From: Acidimicrobiaceae bacterium
GTDB lineage: Bacteria; Actinomycetota; Acidimicrobiia; Acidimicrobiales; RAAP-2
NCBI GenBank assembly: GCA_003169675.1
Contig: PNAT01000085.1
Coordinates: 1,038 to 52,164, forward strand
DNA length: 51,127 nt
Direction of reading: 5' to 3'
Below, piece after piece: positions 17,462 to 27,672 of this stretch. The translations under genes and the position numbers were made by a program. Every line of letters begins with the position of its first letter. Within the stretch, counting starts at the first letter, position 1. The notes beneath the pieces are model-generated. The model was not told the origin of the DNA. It did not search any database and saw only the letters and a program-made list of their open reading frames with translations.

Positions 17462-19783
17462 GTGGTCCCACCGATCTTGACGAGAAGAGAAACCCTGAGG
17501 ATACTGCATACCTTGAGTACGTACCAGGAGGATGCCGGGCCGCCGGCCGACGTCATCGAGCGCGCGCTGCGGAGTCTCTCCCGGGTCACGACCACCCACC
17601 GCAAAGCAATCGTCGTCGCCGCCGGTGTGTTCGTCGTGGTGGCCGCCCTCTTCGGTGGCAACGCCGCCTCACACCTCTCCCAGGGTGGCTTCGACGCACC
17701 ATCCGAGGAGTCGGTCCACGCGGCGAACATCTTGGCCTCGGAATTCCACAACGGATCGGACAACTTCATCCTCCTGGTCCACGCCCGCACCGGATCCGTC
17801 GACAGTGCCGGCGTGGCCGCGGCCGGTCAGGCGCTAACCCGGGAGCTGGCCGCGCAGCCCAATGTGGCCAATGTCGAGTCCTACTGGAGCCTGGACTCGG
17901 TGCCCATCCTGCGCACCTCGGGGCGGACGGACGCACTCGTGGTTGGTCGCATCACCGGTGACCAGAATCAAGTCATGCAGCGCGAGGGCGTCCTCGCCGC
18001 CACCCTGAGCCAACCCCGGGGACCGATCACCGTGCGGGTGGGTGGCTTCGGCCCCGCCTTCCACGAGGTGAACACCGTCGTCGAGCATGACCTCTTGCGG
18101 GCCGAGTCATTTGCCGTTCCCCTCACGCTCCTCCTCCTCCTCGTCGTTTTCGGATCACTGGTCGCTGCCGCCATGCCGCTGACCATCGGTGGCGTGGCGG
18201 TCGTGGGCACGCTGCTCATTTTGCGCCTGCTCAACACCATCACACCGGTCTCCGTGTTCGCAGTGAATCTGACCACCGTGCTCGGGTTGGGCCTGGCCAT
18301 CGACTACAGCCTCTTCATTGTCAGCCGGTTCAGGGAGGAGCTCAACACAGGACGCGACGTGCCCTCAGCACTGGAGGAAACCTTGGCCCATGCCGGGCGC
18401 ACCGTGGCGGGCAGCGCTCTCACGGTGGCCGCCGCGATCAGTGCTCTGCTCGTCTTCCCGCTCATGTTCCTCCGGTCCTTCGCCTTCGCCGGGATCGCCG
18501 TCTCCGCACTAGCCGGGATCGCCGCGCTGGTGGTGCTCCCCGCCGCGCTGGCGCTGCTGGGCCACCGCATCAATTCCCTCACGGTTTGGCATCGGTCGGT
18601 GCGGCCACCAGCAGACGGGTGGTGGTCCAAGGTGGCACGAGGAGTCATGCGTCGCCCGGTGGTGGTCATCGTCGGTGTCCTCGCCCTGCTGGGCGTGTTG
18701 GCCGCTCCGTTTTTGCACATCCACTTGGGTTATCTGGACGACCGGGTTCTGGCCCCGACGAATCAGGTCAGGCAGGTGAACGACACCTTGCGCAGGGACT
18801 TCGGGCAGGGTCAGACCGACGCCCTGCAAGTCGTGGCCCCCCAAGCTGACCAGGTGCCGTTGGCGCAACGAGCGGCCTACGCCTCCCACCTGTCCAATCT
18901 CCCTGGGGTGCTCCGGGTGGATGCAGCGACCGGCGTCTACTTCCGCGGGGTCCGGCTCCCCTCGCCACCGGTCTACGCGGCCCAATTCAACGGTGGGAGC
19001 GGCACCTGGTACTCGGTCATCCCGCAGGGCAACGCGCTGTCCAACGCGGGCGAGCGGTTGGTCCATGTCATTCGGGACGGTCCGGCTCCCTTCGCCATCT
19101 TGGTGGGAGGCCTGCCGGCCGGGTTCGTAGACTCCACGGCGACCATCAGAGAATTCCTCCCCCTGGCCCTCCTGCTGGTGGCCGGGGTGACCTTCTTGCT
19201 TCTCCTTCTTCTCTTTCGGAGCGTGTTCATCCCGCTGAAGGCCCTGGCCCTCAATGTGGTGAGCTTGGCCGCCACCTTCGGGGCCATGGTGTGGGTCTTC
19301 CAGGAAGGCCACTTCTCCAAGTTCCTCGACTTCACTCCCACCGGCGCACTCATTGACACCATGCCGATCTTGATGCTGTGCGTCGCCTTCGGCCTCTCCA
19401 TGGACTACGAGGTCTTCCTGCTGTCGCGCATGAAGGAGCTGCGCGATCAGGGGATGACAAACGATGCAGTGGTGGCCGGCGGGTTGCAGTTGACGGGGCG
19501 GATCATCACGGCGGCAGCGCTGCTTATGAGCATCGTTTTCTTCAGTCTGGTGACGAGTGCCATCGCATTCATGAAGCTCTTCGCCGTCGGACTTACGCTG
19601 GCCGTGCTGCTGGACGCCTTCATCATCCGAGGCCTACTGGTGCCAACCGTCATGAAGGTAGCGGGCGACCGGATCTGGTGGGCGCCCTCGTTCATAAAGA
19701 AGCAGCCGCTGACATCACCATCGGGACAACGGTTCCCGGTCGATCCTTCCGCCACCTCCGAGGACCTCACCTCGGTTCACTGA
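17462..19783 (+). CDS. MMPL family membrane transporter (RND-like)
   Basis: Two repeats of one TM plus a periplasmic loop plus a TM cluster; GLGLAIDYSLFIVSRFREEL and AFGLSMDYEVFLLSRMKE signatures; divergent from TetR; exact start uncertain. Confidence 0.88.
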   Translation: MVPPILTRRETLRILHTLSTYQEDAGPPADVIERALRSLSRVTTTHRKAIVVAAGVFVVVAALFGGNAASHLSQGGFDAPSEESVHAANILASEFHNGSDNFILLVHARTGSVDSAGVAAAGQALTRELAAQPNVANVESYWSLDSVPILRTSGRTDALVVGRITGDQNQVMQREGVLAATLSQPRGPITVRVGGFGPAFHEVNTVVEHDLLRAESFAVPLTLLLLLVVFGSLVAAAMPLTIGGVAVVGTLLILRLLNTITPVSVFAVNLTTVLGLGLAIDYSLFIVSRFREELNTGRDVPSALEETLAHAGRTVAGSALTVAAAISALLVFPLMFLRSFAFAGIAVSALAGIAALVVLPAALALLGHRINSLTVWHRSVRPPADGWWSKVARGVMRRPVVVIVGVLALLGVLAAPFLHIHLGYLDDRVLAPTNQVRQVNDTLRRDFGQGQTDALQVVAPQADQVPLAQRAAYASHLSNLPGVLRVDAATGVYFRGVRLPSPPVYAAQFNGGSGTWYSVIPQGNALSNAGERLVHVIRDGPAPFAILVGGLPAGFVDSTATIREFLPLALLLVAGVTFLLLLLLFRSVFIPLKALALNVVSLAATFGAMVWVFQEGHFSKFLDFTPTGALIDTMPILMLCVAFGLSMDYEVFLLSRMKELRDQGMTNDAVVAGGLQLTGRIITAAALLMSIVFFSLVTSAIAFMKLFAVGLTLAVLLDAFIIRGLLVPTVMKVAGDRIWWAPSFIKKQPLTSPSGQRFPVDPSATSEDLTSVH

Positions 19784-19802
19784 GGCATCCTCGGACGTGA
19801 AA

Positions 19803-19835
19803 GAGGGCTGGACCTGAAGTTCCGGTCCAGCCCTC
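19803..19835. terminator. stem-loop GAGGGCTGGACC-tgaagttcc-GGTCCAGCCCTC downstream of flp copy 1
   Basis: 12-bp perfect stem located between convergent MMPL and flp1. Confidence 0.7.
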
Positions 19836-19887
19836 GTCTCACCCATTGGGGTAACGGAGATAGTCCCTGAGGGACTGAAAGCAATCA

Positions 19888-19916
19888 GACTGCGGCGGCA
19901 ATCACTCGCCGCAGTC
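19888..19916. terminator. stem-loop GACTGCGGCG-gcaatcact-CGCCGCAGTC just after the flp1 stop
   Basis: 10-bp perfect inverted repeat; a smaller hairpin AGTCCC-tga-GGGACT lies at 19862-19876. Confidence 0.6.
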
Positions 19917-19918
19917 GT

Positions 19919-20146
19919 TCAGCAGGATGTGGTGGTCAGACTGCCCACGCACGTGTTGGCGTTGCTGAAGAGCTTCGAAATGCTGCTCCCGAGCAAGGAC
20001 ACCGCAACCACGGCGACGACGGCGATCAGGCCGACCAGGAGTGCGTACTCCACCATGGATGCGCCACGCTCCGTGCGAGCTCGCTCCAAAAGCGTGCCGT
20101 GCATGCCTCGAACCGCGAACAACGCGTTCAGAAAAATCTCGGTCAT
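19919..20146 (-). CDS. flp: Flp-type pilin, copy 1
   Basis: RTERG^ASMVEYALLVGLIAVVAVVAVSLLG: prepilin cleavage site with Glu+5/Tyr+6; 75 aa. Confidence 0.9.
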   Translation of the reverse strand: MTEIFLNALFAVRGMHGTLLERARTERGASMVEYALLVGLIAVVAVVAVSLLGSSISKLFSNANTCVGSLTTTSC

Positions 20147-20171
20147 TGATGTTCCCCTCTCCTACCCTGTT

Positions 20172-20195
20172 CAAGAACCGATGATCGGCTTCTTG
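20172..20195 (-). promoter_or_regulatory. flp1 5'UTR stem-loop (CAAGAAGCCGATCATCGGTTCTTG)
   Basis: Inverted repeat located 26 nt upstream of the ATG; same position and near-identical sequence at flp2. Confidence 0.5.
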
Positions 20196-20231
20196 CTCTT
20201 CCACTACCAGCATCAATCAATTCGATTACTA

Positions 20232-20254
20232 GGTAAATAGGACTTTCGGACTTA
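20232..20254 (-). promoter_or_regulatory. shared Tad-locus motif, site 1: TAAGTCCGAAAGTCCTATTTACC
   Basis: 23-bp motif shared by five Tad-locus upstream regions; its CCTAT ends 91 bp from the flp1 start. Confidence 0.5.
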
Positions 20255-20299
20255 ATACATTTGCCAAAAGACACTTTGAATTCCTTTATAAATGACAAT

Positions 20300-20329
20300 G
20301 GGCTGGATCGGCGAAAACCGATCCAGCCC
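20300..20329. terminator. stem-loop GGGCTGGATCGG-cgaaaa-CCGATCCAGCCC downstream of flp copy 2
   Basis: 12-bp perfect stem, extended by imperfect outer pairing (ATGACAAT / ATCGTCAT). Confidence 0.75.
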
Positions 20330-20335
20330 TATCGT

Positions 20336-20350
20336 CATCCCGAAGGGATG
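20336..20350. other. small hairpin CATCCC-gaa-GGGATG in flp2 3' region
   Basis: Perfect 6-bp inverted repeat with 3-nt loop; a further hairpin GGCGGT-catgc-ACCGCC lies at 20390-20406. Confidence 0.45.
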
Positions 20351-20411
20351 AGGGGGAAACCTCCCTCCGGGAAACCCTTGCTCTTACGTGGCGGTCATGC
20401 ACCGCCGGCGC

Positions 20412-20639
20412 TTAGCAAGAGGTGGTGGTCAGACTACCGACGCAGGTGTTGGCATTACTGAACAGATTCGAGATGCTGTTCCCCAACAGGGACACGGCAA
20501 CCACGGCGACCACGGCGATCAGGCCGACCAGGAGTGCGTACTCCACCATGGAGGCGCCGCGCTCGGTGCGGGCTCGCGTCGACAGCTTGGAGTGCACGCC
20601 GCGCACCGCCATGAACGCACCTATGAATACTCCGGTCAT
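20412..20639 (-). CDS. flp: Flp-type pilin, copy 2
   Basis: RTERG^ASMVEYALLVGLIAVVAVVAVSLLGNSISNLFSNANTCVGSLTTTSC. Confidence 0.9.
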   Translation of the reverse strand: MTGVFIGAFMAVRGVHSKLSTRARTERGASMVEYALLVGLIAVVAVVAVSLLGNSISNLFSNANTCVGSLTTTSC

Positions 20640-20664
20640 TGTTGTTCCCCTCTCCTATCATGTA

Positions 20665-20688
20665 CAAGAACCGAAGATCGGACTCTTG
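20665..20688 (-). promoter_or_regulatory. flp2 5'UTR stem-loop (CAAGAGTCCGATCTTCGGTTCTTG)
   Basis: Equivalent of the flp1 5'UTR hairpin, also 26 nt upstream of the ATG. Confidence 0.5.
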
Positions 20689-20724
20689 CTACTTTCTCCC
20701 CAGCTTCTGACATTGTTGGCCCTT

Positions 20725-20747
20725 GGTATATAGGCCTTTCGGACTTA
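20725..20747 (-). promoter_or_regulatory. shared Tad-locus motif, site 2: TAAGTCCGAAAGGCCTATATACC
   Basis: Near identical to site 1; its CCTAT ends 91 bp from the flp2 start. Confidence 0.5.
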
Positions 20748-20794
20748 ATACTCTTGCCACAAGATGATGCGCTTGCCATGGCAAAGATGACATC

Positions 20795-20824
20795 GGGCTG
20801 GATTGGCTCTCACCAATCCAGCCC
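20795..20824. terminator. stem-loop GGGCTGGATTGG-ctctca-CCAATCCAGCCC downstream of flp copy 3
   Basis: 12-bp perfect stem with outer TGACAT/ATGTCA pairing. Confidence 0.75.
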
Positions 20825-20908
20825 TCATGTCAACCCCACGGGAAAGGGGGAATCGTTCCCACAGGAAAGTACGGCCCAGGTGTAGCGGCAATTACTCGAC
20901 GCGGACGT

Positions 20909-21136
20909 TCAGCAGGATGTGGTGGTCAGACTGCCCACGCACGTGTTGGCGTTGCTGAAGAGCTTCGAGATGCTGCTCCCGAGTAATGACACCGCAACCA
21001 CGGCGACGACGGCGATCAGGCCGACCAGGAGTGCGTACTCCACCATGGAGGCGCCGCGCTCGGTGCGAGCCCGCTCCAAAAGTGTGCCGTGAAGGCCCCG
21101 AACTGCAAACAGCGCGTGAAGAAACATCTCAGTCAT
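20909..21136 (-). CDS. flp: Flp-type pilin, copy 3
   Basis: Differs from copy 1 at only three residues (MTEMFLHALFAVRGLHG...); same cleavage motif. Confidence 0.9.
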   Translation of the reverse strand: MTEMFLHALFAVRGLHGTLLERARTERGASMVEYALLVGLIAVVAVVAVSLLGSSISKLFSNANTCVGSLTTTSC

Positions 21137-21225
21137 TGGTATTCCCCTCTCTCAACCAAAAGATGCGAACGGTTGTCCGACCTATTTGGCTTCCCCAATG
21201 GCAGTTTTACAGTCCCGGCCTAGCA

Positions 21226-21248
21226 CTTCCATAGGCTTTAAAGACCAT
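21226..21248 (-). promoter_or_regulatory. shared Tad-locus motif, site 3: ATGGTCTTTAAAGCCTATGGAAG
   Basis: More diverged copy; its CCTAT ends 95 bp from the flp3 start. Confidence 0.35.
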
Positions 21249-21257
21249 TCGGGTGAG

Positions 21258-21740
21258 CTACTCGATGCTGACAAGTCCCATGATCACGGCTCGCACCAGC
21301 GCATGGGTGCGGTTCGTCACGTCGAGCTTTTGGAAGATGGCAGCCAAGTGATTCTTCGTCGTCTTCGGGCTGATGAAGAGGCGACCGGAGATCTCGTTGT
21401 TGGTGGCACCCTCTGCCAGGAGTTGCAGGACTTCCAACTCGCGCTGGGTGAGCGACCATGGCCCCCATTGATTTTCGGCGCCCTTACCCTGTTCTTCCAC
21501 CGCCGCTCTCGGTGTCGTCGTGGCGTCCTGGCGCTCCGCCGCGACTTCGGGGTGAGTTTCGGCCAGGGCCATCGACCCCTGGACCACCTGCAGACTCTCA
21601 GGCTCTTGGTCGTCCATCATGACTCTCGGACTGGCCACCGACACCTGTGAGTAGTACGTCCATGCCGGCTCACGGCGGCGTTGCGTTGTGTGCGTGTACA
21701 GCGCGCTGTTCCACCTCACCGTCGACGCTGCGTTCCCCAT
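21258..21740 (-). CDS. LuxR-type HTH transcriptional regulator (no receiver domain seen)
   Basis: LTQRELEVLQLLAEGATNNEISGRLFISPKTTKNHLAAIFQKLDVTNRTHALVRAV; start at MGNAAST with GAGGGGG upstream. Confidence 0.85.
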   Translation of the reverse strand: MGNAASTVRWNSALYTHTTQRRREPAWTYYSQVSVASPRVMMDDQEPESLQVVQGSMALAETHPEVAAERQDATTTPRAAVEEQGKGAENQWGPWSLTQRELEVLQLLAEGATNNEISGRLFISPKTTKNHLAAIFQKLDVTNRTHALVRAVIMGLVSIE

Positions 21741-21940
21741 GCTTTCCCCCTCAACACGCACCGTCCCAATGTCCGGCGCGCCACTCCCAGCTCCGCAGCT
21801 GTCGAATGCGGCCGCTTCGACCATTGTACGCCCTCAGCAGGGGAGATCCGACGGGAACCTCGATTCCCGGCCATTTACCACCGTCTGGCAATCCTGCTGC
21901 CACCGTCCGTTGTGACCAAGGGGGATACCCCCGGTTCGGG

Positions 21941-22870
21941 CTAGTGCAGGGCGTGGGAGATGGGACCCACCAGGGGACCCAGGACGATGATCATGATGGC
22001 CGGCAGGAAGCAGAAGGCAAGGGGAAACAGGATCTTCACCGGCACCTTGGCGGCCCGCTCCCGGGCCCGCTGGCGCCGCTTGTCGCGCATTTCGTCGGCT
22101 TGAGCCTGGAGGACCCGTCCGATGGGGAGCCCCAGTGCATCTGCCTGCGACAGCACCACCGAGAACGTCACCAGATCATCAATGTCGGTGCGGAGCTTGA
22201 GATTTTCGAGCGCATCATGACGGGACAGCCCGAGTTCCATTTCTCGCAAGGTGAGTCGGAGCTCGTGGCAGACCGCCGACTCGAAGTGCGAGCAGGAGAC
22301 CTGGATGGCTTGCTCAAGCCCCAGGCCGGCCGCCACCGAGATCGTCATGAGGTCGAGCACGTCCGGTAGGGCGTTGGTGACTTCATCCCGGCGGTGCTTG
22401 ATGCGGCGGCGTAACCACATGCTCGGACCCAGGCCGCCCAGGATGGGCAGGAGGAAGAGCATCCCGATGGCAAGCTTCGTTCCCCCAACTCCCGTGGCCA
22501 CCAAGATGACGCCGATGGCGAACCCCATCAAGACGCTGCCCACCTGCAAGGACACGAACTCCTCGGCCCGGACCGAACCGGTGAGCCCTGCCTTGAGAAG
22601 GTCGGCGTGGACGCGGTCGATGTCCCGTGCCGGGTACAGACGGGACAAACCGTGGCGCAATGAGTTCGTTATGGGCCCGAAGAGCCGAGATATCAATGGA
22701 GCCTGTACCCGTTCGGGCACGATTACGGGCTCGGCACCAAATTCGGCGTCGCGGCCAAGGTATCGCATGAACTCGAGCTGGCGTGAGGAATGGTGCGACT
22801 TCCACGCCGCCAGGCCGACTCCGGCCACACCTCCCATCATGAGGACGATGCCCAACACCGGTGTGATCAC
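21941..22870 (-). CDS. tadC: Tad pilus inner-membrane protein TadC (GSPII_F)
   Basis: DVLDLMTISVAAGLGLEQAI...ELRLTLREMELGLSRHDALENL...ALGLPIGRVLQAQADEMRDKRRQRARERAAKVPVKILFPL. Confidence 0.88.
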   Translation of the reverse strand: MITPVLGIVLMMGGVAGVGLAAWKSHHSSRQLEFMRYLGRDAEFGAEPVIVPERVQAPLISRLFGPITNSLRHGLSRLYPARDIDRVHADLLKAGLTGSVRAEEFVSLQVGSVLMGFAIGVILVATGVGGTKLAIGMLFLLPILGGLGPSMWLRRRIKHRRDEVTNALPDVLDLMTISVAAGLGLEQAIQVSCSHFESAVCHELRLTLREMELGLSRHDALENLKLRTDIDDLVTFSVVLSQADALGLPIGRVLQAQADEMRDKRRQRARERAAKVPVKILFPLAFCFLPAIMIIVLGPLVGPISHALH

Positions 22871-22890
22871 CTCAATTCACCCCTTCCACA

Positions 22891-23888
22891 TCACACATCA
22901 ATGTTCACCATGCGGCGCACGATCCAGAATCCCAAGGCCATGAGTCCGGCGGTGAAGATCAGCACAATGAGCCCGAAGCCGTGGAGCATGGGCGTCAGGT
23001 AGGCGGGATCTTTCGCCTCGAGAGCAAAGAGGAGGAACAGGGGGATGGCAAACAGCACGTACCCTGAGATCCTTCCTTCGGCCGAGAGGGTCTGCACCTC
23101 GCGGCGTACCTCCTGGCGGGTACGCATGAATTCGGCCAAGGTGTGCAGGATCGGACCCAGCCGACCGCCGGTGGACTGTTGGATCCGAACCGCCTCCACG
23201 GCCCACTTGAGATCCTCGACGCCGCAACGGTCGGCCATGCTCTCGAGGGCCAACACCAGATCTGATCCCACCGCGACCTCGGCCATCACCCGGTCAAGCT
23301 CCGCCGACAGCGGCGGCCGCGCGTCGTGGCGGTACATGTCGATGGCCCGTTGAAACGTCTGCCCACCCTCGACCGAGGCCGCCATGAGCGACAGCGCGTC
23401 TGGGAGTTGGGCCTGCAGAAGCTTGGACCGTGCCACGCTTCGCCTCGTCGGCAGATGCCAGGCCACGCCCGCCACCAAGGCAAGGGCGGCAACCGAGCCG
23501 AATGGCGACCCCGTGACGATGCCGACGGTCACCGCCAGCATGATGGCGATACCTACCGTCGCCACCAGGTATTCGCCGGAGCGGAGCGGGATGTCCGCCC
23601 GTTCCAGACGCTTCTCCAGGAGGCCACGGGTGTCGACCCGGCCGAAGACACCAGCGAGGCGGACCGTCAGGGCGGACATCTCACCCCGCTCGGGGGACTC
23701 GCTGACCACCTCGACGGGCACCTTCACCGTTCCCATGGTGTCCTCGAGGATCGCGGCCAGCGAGCGCTGGCGGTTGCGGACCCGCAGGATGGCGGCCGTC
23801 ACGGCGAGGGAGAGCCCGCCGCCGATGAGGACGGCGGCAATGGCCGCATCGATCTGATAGGTGGCGACTCCCAACATCCCCATGGCGT

Positions 23889-23892
<4 letters not shown>
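22891..23892 (-). CDS. tadB: Tad pilus inner-membrane protein TadB (GSPII_F)
   Basis: LPDALSLMAASVEGGQTFQRAIDMYRHDARPPLSAELDRVMAEVAVG...EVRREVQTLSAEGRISGYVLFAIPLFL. Confidence 0.88.
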
Positions 23893-25393
<1,501 letters not shown>

Positions 25394-25397
<4 letters not shown>

Positions 25398-26680
25398 TGC
25401 GATCCAGTCTTTTCAAGTTCGGGTACCCGGGGGCTGCGGTGCCGGTGCATGAGGCGGCGGAAGCCGCCGGTCTCCTTCGTGCTGCTCGCGCCCAGGGCCG
25501 GCGTCGCCTCACCACCCAAGAATTGGTGCATGCCATCGGACAGCTTCTTGCCGATGTCGGAATTGGCGGCCGACACCAGGGCGGGCTTCCCCTTGTTGAT
25601 GGAGCGGCTGACCTCCCTGGAGTAGGGAAGGATGGAAACGATCCGGTTGTCAAGGACATCCTGGACATCGCTGACATTGATGCCGACGTCGTCCTCGACC
25701 TTGTTGAGCACGACCCCGATGCTGTCGCTGTTGATGCGCAACTTCTCAAGCGTGCTCAAGAACACCCGCATGTTGCGGATGCTGGGGAGATCGAGCGTGA
25801 CCATGCAGAGCACCTTGGTGGAGTGATCAAAGGCCGCCAGCACGACTTCTGAGAGTTGTGACGGGGTGTCCACCACGATGTAGTCGAAGTGCTTGCGCAG
25901 CGCACCCATGACCTTGTAGACGTCTTTGGGTGCGATCATGTCGGCTTCCGCCGGGCTGAAAGGTGCTGCGAGCACCGAGAATCCGAGCTCGTGCTCCTCA
26001 AGGAAGTCCTCCAGATGCTCGTTCAGATCGTCCTCGTCGACGGGCTCTCGAGCGAGCAGGTCGGAGATGGTGAAGCGAGGCCGCAGATGGAGGGCGGTGG
26101 ACACCTCGCCGAATTGGAGGTCCAGGTCGACCAGGCACACCCGTTGCCCGGTCTGGGCGGCCAGGTAGCAGGCCAGGTTGGTGGCATAGAACGTCTTGCC
26201 GCAGCCACCACTCGATGAGGCCACGGTGAACACCTCGGCGAATTGAGGACGCTCCACCACCATCCCGTGAGCCACCACCGGCATCAGGCCGCCGTTGGCC
26301 GGCGCTGAAAGGTCTGAGATGTCGAAGGCACGCTGGAGAGCGGCCGAAAGTTGGCGCTTGCTGGTCGGGTACTCGACCAACTCGATGGCGCCGGTGCGCA
26401 CGATGTCATTCAGGCTGGCCTTAGGTCTGGGGCCGAGCGCCAAGACCGTCGCCGGCACCGGACCCGTGGACCGGAGTTGGGCCAGGCGAGCCATGCCGGC
26501 ATGGCTGTCGAACACCGGACCGGCGACGAGGACATCAAAGGGGCCCAACGCCTGGACCTCTTCCACCACGTCGATCACATTGGTGCTGGTCACTACCTGG
26601 TAGCCCGGCCCCAATGACGCTTGGATGGCCCGGCCCAGTGCGGGTGAGCGCGAGATGACAAGGATCCGGCGGGAGATCAT
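25394..26680 (-). CDS. cpaE: CpaE/TadZ-like ParA/MinD-type ATPase
   Basis: Receiver-like N-terminus then SSGGCGKTFYATNLACYLAAQTGQRVCLVDLDLQFGEVSTAL and DYIVVDTPSQLSEVVLAAFD. Confidence 0.88.
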
Positions 26681-27450
26681 GGCGCTGACGTGGTCTGCGC
26701 CGTGCCGATGCACTGTCCGACGATGGGCGGCAGCGTCCCCTTCTGGGTCTGGACCACGGAAAGGGTCTCATTCTGGGTCAGGAATGTGATCGCTCGCGCC
26801 TGGCCCGGGTTGACGGCCAGAAGAAGCGTCAATGACCCCGGCACCGTTCGGCCGACCGAGCTCGGGTGGCTGCTCAGCGCAGGCACGGTGCTCGATACGT
26901 CGAGCACCTCAATGTTGGACATGGCCAACTCGGTACACGGAAGGGTCACATTGGCCTGAGCCGTACTGGCACCCGTACCAACCGAGAGTTTGGTGATGTT
27001 GGCGTAGACGTCGACTCGGCTGCCGGGCTGCAAGTAGCCGGCGAGACCCTCAACGCCACCCATGGTGACGGTGACTCCATTCATGCCCTGCGGCAGCGAT
27101 ATCGCACTCGTGCTGGGAATGACCTGCGTGGACTGGATGGCATCTCCCTTATGCACTGAAGTCGTCAGGACTTCATCGGTGAGTCCCTGCAGTGACGTGA
27201 GGTCATTGGCCGAATAATTCTTCTGAGATATGAGCTGTATAGAAACCAGACCTTGCGACACCATGGCCTGGCCGGTGGTGCCGATGGGGATGTTGGACGT
27301 GGCCACCAACACCGGCGTGTTGACTGGCGCTGACGAGTTGCCTCCCGATTGGTGCTTGGCCCCCGTCACCACAGTGCCAAAGGCAATGGCTCCTCCCGCA
27401 ACGAACAGGACCACTGCGATCACGACCAGTATGAGCGTCTGCCTCTTCAC
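26677..27450 (-). CDS. cpaB: CpaB/RcpC-like SAF-domain pilus assembly protein
   Basis: Single N-terminal TM then VLVATSNIPIGTTGQAMVSQGLVSIQLI and GSRVDVYANI; GTG start at 27450 assumed, the ORF extends to 27498. Confidence 0.8.
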   Translation of the reverse strand: MKRQTLILVVIAVVLFVAGGAIAFGTVVTGAKHQSGGNSSAPVNTPVLVATSNIPIGTTGQAMVSQGLVSIQLISQKNYSANDLTSLQGLTDEVLTTSVHKGDAIQSTQVIPSTSAISLPQGMNGVTVTMGGVEGLAGYLQPGSRVDVYANITKLSVGTGASTAQANVTLPCTELAMSNIEVLDVSSTVPALSSHPSSVGRTVPGSLTLLLAVNPGQARAITFLTQNETLSVVQTQKGTLPPIVGQCIGTAQTTSAP

Positions 27451-27616
27451 AGATCCATCCCCCTCTTGACGCATTGACACGGCATTGATGCAGCACACCT
27501 GCCGGATCTACATTGCGCCCTCGTGGCCGGTTGTCCCCGGGTTCGCTCCATGCGAACGCACCCCGATTTCTCCGGCCTCTTCCCTCTCGGTGGACACTAC
27601 GACGCCAAGGTCCATT

Positions 27617-27639
27617 GGTACATAGGGCTAATGGATCAT
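27617..27639 (-). promoter_or_regulatory. shared Tad-locus motif, site 4: ATGATCCATTAGCCCTATGTACC (upstream of cpaB operon)
   Basis: Minus-orientation copy facing the cpaB-cpaE-tadABC operon. Confidence 0.5.
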
Positions 27640-27672
27640 TCACCTCACGAGCGCACCTGGTGGGTGGAGCAA

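Noticed and set aside
21920-21932. Palindrome GGGGGATACCCCC next to the tadC stop codon
   Set aside because: Short stem with a 3-nt loop and no T-tract; could be a weak terminator but is not well supported.
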